Source: Paraburkholderia terricola (GTDB taxonomy: Bacteria > Pseudomonadota > Gammaproteobacteria > Burkholderiales > Burkholderiaceae). From it: DNA of 64,000 bases. The number at the start of each line of letters is the position of its first letter. The first letter of the stretch is position 1. The DNA lies in the NCBI RefSeq assembly GCF_900142195.1, contig NZ_FRAB01000008.1, forward strand, positions 167,489 to 231,488. Reading direction: 5' to 3'. Made by a program: the position numbers and the translations under genes. The notes under the pieces were generated by a model. It was not told the DNA's origin. It did no database searches and saw nothing but the letters and a program-made list of their open reading frames with translations. This document shows positions 11,458 through 19,734 of this stretch, piece by piece.

Positions 11458-11889
11458 ATGCATCACGTCCACGAAATCATGTCGCGCGACGTCGTCAATG
11501 TGACACCCAACGACACCATTCAGCATGCCGCGGAATTGATGCGGCGCTACGACGTCGGATCGTTGCCGGTGTGCCAGAACCATCGGCTGATCGGCATGAT
11601 CACCGATCGCGATCTCGCGGTGCGCGCGTTGTCCACCGGCTGCCCGGCGAACACGCCGGTACGCGATTTCGCCAGCACCGATGTGCAATGGTGTTTCGAC
11701 GACGACGACGTCGACGCCGTCCAGCAACGCATGGCCACCGCGCAGGTGCGCCGCATGCCGGTGGTCGATCACGACAAGAACCTGGTCGGCGCGCTGTCGC
11801 TCGGCGACATCGCCACGCGGGCCGACAGCGCGTCGCGCGACGAGGTCGCCAACACGCTCGAAGGCGTTTCGCAACCCCGCATGCACTGA
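11458..11889 (+). CDS. CBS domain pair protein
   Basis: A 143-residue soluble protein made of two CBS motifs (about 8-60 and 73-125) that together form one Bateman module. Such stand-alone modules usually sense adenine nucleotides and act on a partner. Sequence cues are HEIMSRDVVNVTPNDTI, MITDRDLAVRAL and VVDHDKNLVGALSLGDIA. The ATG is preceded by AGGAGG at ideal spacing; upstream in-frame codons in the longer frame lack a binding site. It is 13 bases ahead of the DUF2795 gene and shares its terminator, so the two form a small operon. Confidence 0.92.
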   Translation: MHHVHEIMSRDVVNVTPNDTIQHAAELMRRYDVGSLPVCQNHRLIGMITDRDLAVRALSTGCPANTPVRDFASTDVQWCFDDDDVDAVQQRMATAQVRRMPVVDHDKNLVGALSLGDIATRADSASRDEVANTLEGVSQPRMH

Positions 11890-11902
11890 GAAGGAGAGAC
11901 AC

Positions 11903-12136
11903 ATGGCACAGCATCCCAGTCACTCGCAGGACCATCGGCATCCCGGCCAGCCGAATCCGATCGAGGTGCAAAAGGCGCTGCACGGTGTCGACTATCCGAC
12001 GACGCGCGAAAAACTGGTGGAAGCCGCACGCAGCAACGGCGCAAACCAGGACATCGTGGATCTCGTCGGTGAGTTGCCGGATAAGAACTACGACAGCCCG
12101 GCCGCGGTTTCCAAGCAACTGTCGCGCACGCAGTAG
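11903..12136 (+). CDS. DUF2795-like small protein
   Basis: A 77-residue acidic protein with a His/Pro-rich N-terminus and the core IEVQKALHGVDYPTTREKLVEAARSN, typical of DUF2795 proteins. In these a short helical repeat recurs in stress-induced bacterial proteins of unknown function. An AAGGAGAG site precedes the ATG. Second gene of the CBS operon, ended by the hairpin at 12168. Confidence 0.85.
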   Translation: MAQHPSHSQDHRHPGQPNPIEVQKALHGVDYPTTREKLVEAARSNGANQDIVDLVGELPDKNYDSPAAVSKQLSRTQ

Positions 12137-12167
12137 CTTGGACCCGGCACCAGGCTGATAAAAACAG

Positions 12168-12206
12168 AACCGGCGCATCGTCATGCGGCGATGCGCCGGT
12201 TTTTTT
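12168..12206. terminator. Bidirectional rho-independent terminator
   Basis: A perfect 13-bp stem (12168-12180 with 12189-12201, 8-nt loop) is followed by a T run to 12206. It is preceded by an A run at 12160-12164 that makes T on the other strand. It lies between the 3' ends of the CBS/DUF2795 operon and the convergent SDR gene and can serve both. Confidence 0.93.
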
Positions 12207-12242
12207 CTTCATGCCGCCATGCTGCGGCAATGCGCAAGCCAG

Positions 12243-13109
12243 TTAAATAATGGGCGACCCGCCGGTGACCGCGATCGTCGCGCCGGAAATGTAGCTGGCG
12301 TCATCGGAGGCGAGCATCACATAGGCCGCCGCGAGTTCGGCGGGCTGACCGGGGCGCTTCATCGGCACCTGCTGGCCGAATTTCTCGACTTTCTCGGCGG
12401 GCATCGTCGACGGAATCAGCGGTGTCCAGATCGGCCCGGGCGCCACGCAATTCGCGCGTATGCCCTTCTCGGCCAGCAATTGCGCGAGCCCGCCGGTGAA
12501 GTTCTGGATCGCGCCCTTGGTGGTCGCATAGGCGATCAAGCCGGGGTTCGGATGATCGGCGTTGATCGACGTGGTGTTGATGATCGAGGCGCCGGGCTTC
12601 ATCTGCTTGACCGCCGCCCGCGTGATCCTGAACATCGCGCCGATGTTGGTATCGAAGGTCTTGTCCCACTCCTCGTCGCTGATCGCGTCGAGCGACGGGT
12701 AACTCATCTGGTACGCGGCATTGTTGACCAGCACATCGAGCCGGCCGAACGCCTCGACCGCGCGCCTGACGATCTCCTCGCAATGCTCGGGGCTCGTGAT
12801 GTCGCCGCGCAGCAGCACCGCCTTGCGGCCCGCCTCTTCCACCCAGCGCGCGGCTTCGCGCGCGTCGTCGTCTTCGTTGAGATAAGAGATCAGCACGTCC
12901 GCGCCTTCGCGGGCGAACGCGATCGCCACGGCGCGGCCAATGCCGCTGTCGCCGCCCGTGATGATCGCCGCCTTGCCGGCGAGACGGCCCGAGCCTTTAT
13001 AGGATTTTTCGCCGTGGTCGGGCTGCGGTTTCATTTCCGCCGTGGTGCCGGGCGTGTGATCCTGTTGCTGCCTGGGAAACGGTGGCGTGGGACGTTGCGT
13101 GTCGGTCAT
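12243..13109 (-). CDS. SDR family oxidoreductase (YghA / general stress protein 39 type)
   Basis: NAD(P)-dependent short-chain dehydrogenase of 288 residues. The nucleotide motif TGGDSGIGRA lies at 51-60, followed by VNNAA, the catalytic Ser in the INTTSI stretch, and the Tyr194-x3-Lys198 pair in YATTKG. An extended proline- and histidine-rich N-terminus before residue 40 is typical of the YghA/GspA39 branch, whose members are induced by osmotic or oxidative stress. The start at 13109 was chosen because GGAG precedes it and the homology begins there; the open frame continues further upstream. Substrate unknown. Confidence 0.9.
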   Translation of the reverse strand: MTDTQRPTPPFPRQQQDHTPGTTAEMKPQPDHGEKSYKGSGRLAGKAAIITGGDSGIGRAVAIAFAREGADVLISYLNEDDDAREAARWVEEAGRKAVLLRGDITSPEHCEEIVRRAVEAFGRLDVLVNNAAYQMSYPSLDAISDEEWDKTFDTNIGAMFRITRAAVKQMKPGASIINTTSINADHPNPGLIAYATTKGAIQNFTGGLAQLLAEKGIRANCVAPGPIWTPLIPSTMPAEKVEKFGQQVPMKRPGQPAELAAAYVMLASDDASYISGATIAVTGGSPII

Positions 13110-13419
13110 GGCTATCTCCAGAGTGCGAATGAAGAGGCGCGGCGCGTCGTGAACCGGCGCGGCCGTTGTGTTGCACGCAGCAACCCACGGACCCGCGAGG
13201 GATCGCGCACGATGCGTTTCGAGCCAGGGGTTTTTGCCTAAGGGTATGCCGTCGCGAAGTGTGCCGCGAAATGTGCCGCGAAGTGTGAAGAAGCGCGCCG
13301 GGATGTGCCGCGTTGGTGGCGAAGTGTCCAACCGGGCCGGCATATCGACGTTGTGGTCGTGCATGAATCGGCTACTGCTCGCATGCGTGCCCATGCGTTT
13401 TTTCAAACGTTGCGCAACT
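13110..13419. other. Intergenic region with a short 12-bp tandem repeat
   Basis: No gene seen. At 13256-13291 a 12-bp unit (GAARTGTGCCGC) occurs about 2.5 times. The region is the 5' leader of the SDR gene and the 3' flank of the response regulator gene. Confidence 0.6.
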
Positions 13420-13878
13420 TTACGGCGGCCCGGCCGCATGCAGCGCGGCCGCCGATTCGAGTACCCGCAGCAGGCGTTCCGGCGTCAACGGCTTCGCGCA
13501 GTGGGCGTCGAAACCCGCGGCTCGCGCGCGCGCCCGGTCGTCGCGCGAGGCGAAAGCGGTGCAGGCGATCAGCAGCATATGCGCGGTCAATGGATCGGCC
13601 CTTAGGCGGCGCGCCAGTTCGAGCCCGTCCAGGTCCGGCATCTTGATGTCCAGGACCACCGCGAAGGGCTGCCATTCGCAAGCCATCTCGCAGACCGCGA
13701 GCGGATCTTCGAGTGCGCGGCACTCGAAGCCGTCGGCGTTCAGCAGCATTTGCAACGCGTCGGCCGCTTCGCGGTAGTCGTCCACCACCAGCACGCGCCG
13801 GTGCGAGGCCATCGCGTACTGGATAGGCCGCCAGACCACCACGTCGTCGCTGTTGTCCATTCCTCGGTCGAGCGTCAC
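13420..13878 (-). CDS. Stand-alone CheY-like response regulator
   Basis: Single receiver domain of 152 residues with the acidic pair Asp33/Asp34, phospho-acceptor Asp77 in VVLDIKMPD, Thr107 and Lys129. No output domain follows, so it must act on a partner protein. The GTG at 13878 has AGGGAGAA seven bases upstream; the later ATG at 13860 has GAGGA directly against it, making it less likely. It is divergent from the DUF4142 gene. A hybrid kinase with three PAS domains lies 6 kb away and could be a phosphate source, but nothing shows this directly. Confidence 0.85.
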   Translation of the reverse strand: MTLDRGMDNSDDVVVWRPIQYAMASHRRVLVVDDYREAADALQMLLNADGFECRALEDPLAVCEMACEWQPFAVVLDIKMPDLDGLELARRLRADPLTAHMLLIACTAFASRDDRARARAAGFDAHCAKPLTPERLLRVLESAAALHAAGPP

Positions 13879-14149
13879 TGTCTTCTCCCTGTGCTTGTTC
13901 TTCGGTCGCGCTCGAGCGGCGCTCGAGCAACCTGCGCGAGCGGTGCAAGATTCGCTCCCGCAGCGCGGCGAACCAGGCCGCTTGCCGCGCAACGTCCGCT
14001 GTTTTCCGACACGGTCTCGCAGCGCGCAGCCGGTACACGGTCCCACGAGGCACACGACACCACCATAGCGCAACGCGGGGAACGGCGTTTGCTGTTTTGC
14101 GCATGTCGATCCATCGCCCGCCGGCACCGGATCTCACCTCGGAGTTCTT

Positions 14150-14707
14150 ATGAAACGCACATTCATCGTGCACGCGGCCCTTGCCGCGTGCATCGCGCAA
14201 TCCCTTGTTTTCGCCGTTCCGGTCCACGCACAAACCGAAGCCGCCTCGACGACGACAGCCAATCCCCTGCCGGAAGCGGACAAGAAATTCGTCCAGGCCG
14301 CGTCGATGTCGAGTTCAACCGAAATCGACGCCGCGAAACTCGCCATGAGCCGCTCGAGCGATGGCGACGTGAAGAAATTCGCCGGCCACATGGCGGCCGA
14401 TCATACGAAGCTGACCGTGCAACTCAAGATGGCCGCGCCGCGCGGCGTGAGCGTGCCGAAGGACAACTCCGACACGGCCCTTCTCGACAGCCTGCGTCCG
14501 TTGAAGGGCGCGGAGTTCGATACGGCCTACATTCAGAAGGTCGGCTTGCAGGGGCATAAGGAAGCGGTGTCCGCGTTTCAGGACGAAATCGCCAACGGCC
14601 AGGATGCGAAGCTGAAGAGCGCGGCGCAAAAGGCCTTGCCGACAATCGAGAAGCACTATCAGATGGCGCAGGACCTGGCGAAGAAGAAGAACGTCACGGC
14701 GCCGTAA
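14150..14707 (+). CDS. Periplasmic DUF4142 protein
   Basis: A 185-residue protein with a cleavable signal peptide (about 1-28, ending VHAQ) and the DUF4142 four-helix domain (about 42-180). The domain belongs to the ferritin-like/DUF305 group and shows the stretches KKFAGHMAADHTKL and QGHKEAVSAFQDE, with paired histidines that could bind metal. Such proteins are widespread in soil Proteobacteria and stress-induced; biochemical role unknown. A CGGAG site precedes the start. Confidence 0.9.
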   Translation: MKRTFIVHAALAACIAQSLVFAVPVHAQTEAASTTTANPLPEADKKFVQAASMSSSTEIDAAKLAMSRSSDGDVKKFAGHMAADHTKLTVQLKMAAPRGVSVPKDNSDTALLDSLRPLKGAEFDTAYIQKVGLQGHKEAVSAFQDEIANGQDAKLKSAAQKALPTIEKHYQMAQDLAKKKNVTAP

Positions 14708-14772
14708 CACGCGATACGCGACGCCGGCGCGGTCGATCGCGCTGGCGTCTTTCGAACGCTTCGAAGCTCATC

Positions 14773-15441
14773 ATGCCCACCTCGAAATCCGGACGATCGC
14801 GCTCCACCGCCGCGGGTGCCGATGCAGACGCCTCGGGCACAGCGGACGCCGCCGCGGACGTGCAACCGGATCAGCAACCCAGGTCGCTCGACGCGTGCCG
14901 TCGCTGCGCGCTATGGAAAAACGCGACGCAAGCCGTGCCCGGCGCGGGGCCGAAGCATGCGCCGATCATCCTCGTCGGCGAACAGCCCGGCGACAAGGAA
15001 GATCTGGCGGGCAAGCCGTTCGTCGGCCCGGCGGGCGCGCTGCTCGATCACGCGCTCGAGCAGGCCGGCGTCGCGCGGCATGACGTTTATGTGACCAACG
15101 CGGTCAAGCATTTCAAATGGACGCCGCGCGGCAAGCGGCGCATGCATAAGACGCCGGCCCAGCGCGAGATCGACGCCTGCGCTTACTGGCTCGAAAAGGA
15201 ATTGCAGTCCACCGGCGCGCGCGTGATCGTGGCGCTGGGCGTCACCGCGTTGAAGGCCGTGCTGGAGGACAAGAACGTCCGCATGCAGGACGTGCTGGGC
15301 CGGCCGATCAAGCATGGCGAGTACAGCGTGGTGGCGACGTATCACCCTTCGTTTGCGTTGCGCGCGCCCGATCCGGAAACCCGCGAGCGTGCCTTCGCGG
15401 CGATTGTCGACGCGCTGCGGCAAGCGGGCAAGCTGGTGTGA
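14773..15441 (+). CDS. udgX: UdgX-type uracil-DNA binding protein
   Basis: Member of the UdgX branch of the uracil-DNA glycosylase superfamily. Known members excise uracil and stay covalently bound to the abasic site through a histidine. Of 222 residues, motif GEQPGDKED is at 69-77, the diagnostic R-loop KRRMH at 121-125 (His125 is the expected cross-linking residue), and the motif near ATYHPS at about 198. Cysteines 42, 45 and 136 fit the iron-sulfur ligands of the group. The first 35 residues are low complexity. The ribosome binding site is weak. It is convergent with the DNA ligase gene. Confidence 0.9.
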   Translation: MPTSKSGRSRSTAAGADADASGTADAAADVQPDQQPRSLDACRRCALWKNATQAVPGAGPKHAPIILVGEQPGDKEDLAGKPFVGPAGALLDHALEQAGVARHDVYVTNAVKHFKWTPRGKRRMHKTPAQREIDACAYWLEKELQSTGARVIVALGVTALKAVLEDKNVRMQDVLGRPIKHGEYSVVATYHPSFALRAPDPETRERAFAAIVDALRQAGKLV

Positions 15442-15486
15442 ACGTGGTACGAAAGCGATGCTTGCCGCTTGCTGCGCTTATTGCAC

Positions 15487-17175
15487 TTATTGCGCGCGAT
15501 CGTCGATGAAGCCCTTCAGCATCGCCAGCGTGTCGGCGTCGTCGATATGCTTGTCGGTGCGCCAGCGCAGCATGCGCGGAAAGCGCACCGCCACGCCCGA
15601 CTTGTGACGCGGGCTCGCCTGAATCCCCTCGAAGCCGATTTCGAACACGAGCGTGGGCGTCACGCTGCGCACCGGGCCGAATTTCTCGACCGTGGTCTTG
15701 CGCACGATCGCATCCACCTGGCGCATTTCCTCGTCGGTGAGACCGGAATAGGCCTTCGCGAACGGCACGAGGGTACGCACGCCGTCCGCTTCATCCCACA
15801 CCGCGAAGGTGAAGTCGGTATAGAGACTCGCGCGCCGGCCATGACCGCGCTGCGCGTAGACCAGCACCGCGTCCACCGCATACGGATCGATCTTCCATTT
15901 CCACCATGTGCCGGAGGCTTTCGTGCGGCCCACGCCGTACATCGAATCGCGCGCCTTGAGCATCAAGCCTTCGACGCCGCGCGTCCGGCTCTCTGCGCGC
16001 AGCGCGGCGAGCGTTTGCCAATCGGACGCGCGCACCAGCGGCGACACGCGCAACAGATCGCGCGCCAGGCTGCCGTCGACGGAAGCGGCCAGCGCATCGA
16101 GGCGCGCGCGCCGCTCGACGAGCGGCGTCATGCGCAGATCATCGCCCTGCGCTTCGAGCAGATCGTAGGCGAGCAAGGTGGTGGGCGAATCGGCCAACAC
16201 TTTTTTCGTCAGCGTTTTACGCGCGATGCGCGGTTGCAGGCGCGCGAACGGCAACGGCGCCGTCGCGCCGGGCTCCCACGCGAGAATCTCGCCGTCGATC
16301 ACGAAGCCGTCGGGCAACGCGTCGCCGAGCGCCGTGACCTCGGGAAAGCGCTCCGTGATCAGATCCTCGCCGCGCGACCACAACCACACGCGGCCCGCGC
16401 GTTTGACGAGTTGCGCGCGAATGCCGTCCCACTTCCATTCGATCAGCCATTGCATCGGCTCGCCGAGCGTCGCCGGGTCGGTCTGCAACGGATGCGCGAG
16501 AAAGAACGGATAAGGCAAGCCCGCATCGTCGTCATGCGCGGCATGATGCGCTTCTAGGCCTTGCCGCGCCTCTTCGCTGCCGCTCTCCGGAGCGATCAGG
16601 CGCAGATAACGCGCGGCGTCGGGTTTCTGCCGCGAGTCGGTCCAGCCCACCATGCGTTGCGCGATCCGTTTATGGTCGACGCCCGCCACTTCCGCGAGCG
16701 CGCGCACCACGAGTTGCCGCGCCACGCCGACCCGAAAGCCGCCGCCGATCAGCTTGGTCAGCAGAAACCGTCCGCCCCAATCGAGTTCGTCCCAGTAACC
16801 GAGCAAGCGCGTGCGCAATTCCTCCGGCGCGAGGCCGCGAAGCGTCAGCACGCGTTGCTCGATCCATTGCGTGAGGCCGAGTTCGGAACTGCGTTGCGCG
16901 GGCGGCAGGATATGGGCGATGGTTTCGGCGAGATCGCCCACCGCGTGATACGACTCCTCGAATAGCCACGGCGGCAAGCCGGCCCGCTCGCGGGCGATTT
17001 CGGTCAGCAGACGCGTGGGCACCGATTGACGCGGCTTGCCGCCGGCGAGAAAGTACGACGCCCATGCGGCGTCCTCCGGTTCGGCCGCCGAGAAATAGCT
17101 GTTGAGCGCTTCGAGTTTGTCGCGCGTCGAGGTGGTCGCGTCGAGCGCGGTATAGAGGGCGGCGAAGCGTTTCAT
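15487..17175 (-). CDS. ATP-dependent DNA ligase
   Basis: Bacterial ATP-dependent DNA ligase of the exonuclease-associated (LigC/Lhr-operon) type, 562 residues. An N-terminal helical DNA-binding domain (1-200) precedes the adenylation domain with Lys248 in motif I (EWKWDGIRAQL), EILAWEP, LMLKARDSMYGVG and the motif V region WWKWKID. A C-terminal OB domain completes it, so all nucleotidyl-transferase motifs look intact. Its ATG overlaps the stop of the exonuclease gene by 4 bases, so the two are translated together. The main replicative NAD-ligase would be elsewhere; this enzyme is likely for repair. Confidence 0.93.
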   Translation of the reverse strand: MKRFAALYTALDATTSTRDKLEALNSYFSAAEPEDAAWASYFLAGGKPRQSVPTRLLTEIARERAGLPPWLFEESYHAVGDLAETIAHILPPAQRSSELGLTQWIEQRVLTLRGLAPEELRTRLLGYWDELDWGGRFLLTKLIGGGFRVGVARQLVVRALAEVAGVDHKRIAQRMVGWTDSRQKPDAARYLRLIAPESGSEEARQGLEAHHAAHDDDAGLPYPFFLAHPLQTDPATLGEPMQWLIEWKWDGIRAQLVKRAGRVWLWSRGEDLITERFPEVTALGDALPDGFVIDGEILAWEPGATAPLPFARLQPRIARKTLTKKVLADSPTTLLAYDLLEAQGDDLRMTPLVERRARLDALAASVDGSLARDLLRVSPLVRASDWQTLAALRAESRTRGVEGLMLKARDSMYGVGRTKASGTWWKWKIDPYAVDAVLVYAQRGHGRRASLYTDFTFAVWDEADGVRTLVPFAKAYSGLTDEEMRQVDAIVRKTTVEKFGPVRSVTPTLVFEIGFEGIQASPRHKSGVAVRFPRMLRWRTDKHIDDADTLAMLKGFIDDRAQ

Positions 17176-18422
17176 GGGCCGCTCGTCGTGTTGTCGGCCG
17201 CGGGTCGGGCTTCGAGATCGGCCGCGTTCGGCGTGTCATCTCGTGTGGCTTGTGTGGCTTGCGTGGTTTGTGTGGCTTCCACCGGCGAGGCGCCGCTCGT
17301 CGCGGCCGTTTCGTCGCCGCCCGCGGCGTCGGCCTCCACCGTGTCGTCTCCGTATTGCGTGTCGAACGCGCCTGCTTCGAGACCCTGTTCGCGCAGCCAG
17401 CGCACCATCGGCTCGACCGAGCCATGCGTGACGATGACGCGCCCCGCGCCCGTCGCATGAATCGCGCTTTGCAGGCCGGGCCAATCGGCGTGATCCGACA
17501 GCACGAAGCCGCGATCGACGCCGCGCCGGCGCCGCGCGCCGCGCAAGCGCATCCAGCCCGACGCGAACGCGTCGCTATAGTCGCCGAAACGCCTGAGCCA
17601 TGCGCTGCCTTGCGCGGACGGCGGCGCCACGATCAACGCCTGCCTGAAAGCGGCCTTGTCCCTCGCCGCTATTTCGCCGACGACGCGCACCGGCGGCAAG
17701 CGCACGCCCGCCTCGCGATACGCGCGATTGAGCGGCGCGATGGCGCCGTGACAGAAGATCGGTCCGATGGCGGCGTCGACGCTCGCCAGCACGCGCTGCG
17801 CCTTGCCGAACGAATAGCAGAACAGCACCGACGCGCGTCCTTGCGACGCGTTGTGACGCCACCATGAATCGATGCCGTCGAACACGGCTTGCGGCGCGTC
17901 CCAACGATAGATCGGCAAACCGAACGTCGACTCGGTGATGAACGTCTCGCAGCGCACCGGCTCGAACGCAGCGCAGGTCGGATCGGGGTCGAGCTTGTAG
18001 TCGCCCGATGCGACCCACACGCGGCCCTTGTGCTCGATCCTGAGTTGCGCCGAACCCAGCACATGTCCCGCCGGGTGAAGCGAGACGGTCGTGCCGTCGA
18101 AGTCGAGCCGCTCGCCATAGGCGAGCGTTTGCAGCGCGATGCCGGGCAAGCGCCACAGCAGCACGTTCGCGCCCGCTTGCGAGGCAAGGTAATGACGGTG
18201 CCCGAAGCGCGCGTGATCGGAATGGGCGTGCGTGATCACCGCCCGCTCGACCGGCCGCCAGGGATCGATATAAAAGTCGCCGCACGGGCAGTACAAACCT
18301 TCTGGCCGGGCGACCACGAGGTCGGGATCGTGCGGGTTTTCCGGCTTGTCAGACGCGTTGTTCAATGTATGGGATTCCGACAGACTCCAGGCAAGGTCGA
18401 TGAAAGGCGCAGCAAATCGCAT
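17172..18422 (-). CDS. Ligase-associated DNA exonuclease (metallo-beta-lactamase/beta-CASP)
   Basis: Predicted Artemis/SNM1-like nuclease that travels with ATP-dependent ligases. The metal site HAHSDH is at 65-70; GLYCPCGDFYIDPW just upstream, the HPAGHVLGSAQ motif, SGDYK and the late LSDHADWP histidine are all present. The C-terminal 60 residues are Thr/Ala-rich, with runs of Gln-Thr. The start is uncertain: an ATG at 18422 gives 416 residues, an earlier start at 18518 gives 448, and neither has a good ribosome binding site. In many genomes this pair is joined by an Lhr-type helicase and PdeM phosphoesterase; neither is in this window. Confidence 0.88.
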   Translation of the reverse strand: MRFAAPFIDLAWSLSESHTLNNASDKPENPHDPDLVVARPEGLYCPCGDFYIDPWRPVERAVITHAHSDHARFGHRHYLASQAGANVLLWRLPGIALQTLAYGERLDFDGTTVSLHPAGHVLGSAQLRIEHKGRVWVASGDYKLDPDPTCAAFEPVRCETFITESTFGLPIYRWDAPQAVFDGIDSWWRHNASQGRASVLFCYSFGKAQRVLASVDAAIGPIFCHGAIAPLNRAYREAGVRLPPVRVVGEIAARDKAAFRQALIVAPPSAQGSAWLRRFGDYSDAFASGWMRLRGARRRRGVDRGFVLSDHADWPGLQSAIHATGAGRVIVTHGSVEPMVRWLREQGLEAGAFDTQYGDDTVEADAAGGDETAATSGASPVEATQTTQATQATRDDTPNAADLEARPAADNTTSGP

Positions 18423-18553
18423 TCCCGCGACTGATGTCACGCGAGTCGAGTTCAGCCACGCGGGATGGCTGCGTTCTTGCTTACGGTACGACAACAAGCG
18501 CGCCCGCACCCGCTGCATGTCGGCGGGCTCCGCGACGCGCGTCGTGAGCGACC

Positions 18554-19456
18554 ATGCGAACCATCATCGACGAACACGCGTTGTATGTGGCGAAACATCC
18601 CGGCACCTTCGTCCTGCAAACGCTGAAGGCATTTCGCGCGAATCAGGGCTTGCTGCTCGCCGGCGCGGTGGCGTATTACGCGCTGTTGTCGATCGTGCCG
18701 CTGATGATCCTGATCGTGATCGCGTTGTCGCGCGTGGTGCCGGAGCACACGTTGCTCACCGCGCTGGGTCATCTTTTGCAATGGCTGGTGCCGGGTCAAT
18801 CGGGCGCGCTGGTGCGCGAACTCGCCCATTTCCTGGCGCACCGCGAGGTGGTCGGCTGGGTGTTGTTCCTGACGATGCTCTTCTTCAGCTCGCTCGCCTT
18901 TACGGTGCTGGAAAACGCGATGTCGCTGATTTTCGTGCATCGCGTGGTGATCCGCCGGCGGCACTTCCTGCTTTCCGCGCTGCTGCCCTATTGCTACATT
19001 CTCTTTCTCGGCGTGGGCTCGCTGATCGTCACGCTCGTGTCGAGCGGGCTCGACGTGATGGGGGCCGAAGCGGTCGATCTGTTCGGCACGCATGTTTCGT
19101 TGCAGGGATTCTCGCGCGTCGTCCTGTATCTGCTCGGCCTCGCCGGCGAGATTTTCGTGCTGACCTCGATCTACATGGTGATGCCGGTCGGGCGGCCCTC
19201 GCTCAAGCATGCGCTGCTCGGCGGGATCGTCGCGGCGCTCCTGTGGGAAATCACGCGGCATGTGCTGGTGTGGTACTTCGCGACGCTCTCGCAGGTGAGC
19301 GTGGTGTATGGGTCGCTGACGATGGCGATCGTCATCCTGTTCAGCCTCGAATGGCTGGCGACCTTGCTGCTGTTCGGCGCCCAGGTGATTTCGCAATACG
19401 AGCGCTTCGGGCTGGAACCGCCGGACGCGCCGCAGCCGCGCATCAAGACCGGTTGA
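18554..19456 (+). CDS. YihY/BrkB family membrane protein
   Basis: Inner-membrane protein of 300 residues with about six hydrophobic segments (near 30-55, 95-115, 140-165, 180-205, 215-235 and 250-275). The family signature AYYALLSIVPLMILIV is near 40. YihY was once mislabelled RNase BN; the family is now described only as envelope proteins of unknown transport role. Divergent from the exonuclease gene. Confidence 0.9.
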   Translation: MRTIIDEHALYVAKHPGTFVLQTLKAFRANQGLLLAGAVAYYALLSIVPLMILIVIALSRVVPEHTLLTALGHLLQWLVPGQSGALVRELAHFLAHREVVGWVLFLTMLFFSSLAFTVLENAMSLIFVHRVVIRRRHFLLSALLPYCYILFLGVGSLIVTLVSSGLDVMGAEAVDLFGTHVSLQGFSRVVLYLLGLAGEIFVLTSIYMVMPVGRPSLKHALLGGIVAALLWEITRHVLVWYFATLSQVSVVYGSLTMAIVILFSLEWLATLLLFGAQVISQYERFGLEPPDAPQPRIKTG

Positions 19457-19569
19457 CTGGCGATCAGCGCGCCTCACCGCCGACGCGCCTCGCGGATCGG
19501 CAAGACTGCGGTAACATTCCGCGAATGCCGGGCCTCGCGTGGTCTCGCGCGGGTCTCCTACATTCACGT

Positions 19570-19625
19570 TTTATTCCGTGCACGTTCCAGGATCGAGCAT
19601 GCTTTATTCCCTGCACGTCTCAGGA
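19570..19625. repeat. 23-bp direct repeat upstream of the hybrid kinase
   Basis: Two copies (19570-19592 and 19603-19625) of a 23-bp sequence beginning TTTATTCC and ending CAGGA, differing at three positions, spaced 33 bp start to start, close to three helical turns. It lies 110-165 bp before the kinase start, where an activator could bind. Confidence 0.85.
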
Positions 19626-19734
19626 CCCACCATGAGCATCGCCCAGTGCGGCGACATACCGGTTTCGGGCAGCAACGAGCGCGTCACGGTGCTTGAGCAT
19701 GGCTTCGGCAGAACCATGCTGTCCGGGTAACGCG

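Noticed and set aside
12168..12206. Possible small RNA at the hairpin between 12136 and 12243
   Set aside because: A perfect GC stem with T run placed between two convergent genes is explained as a bidirectional terminator.
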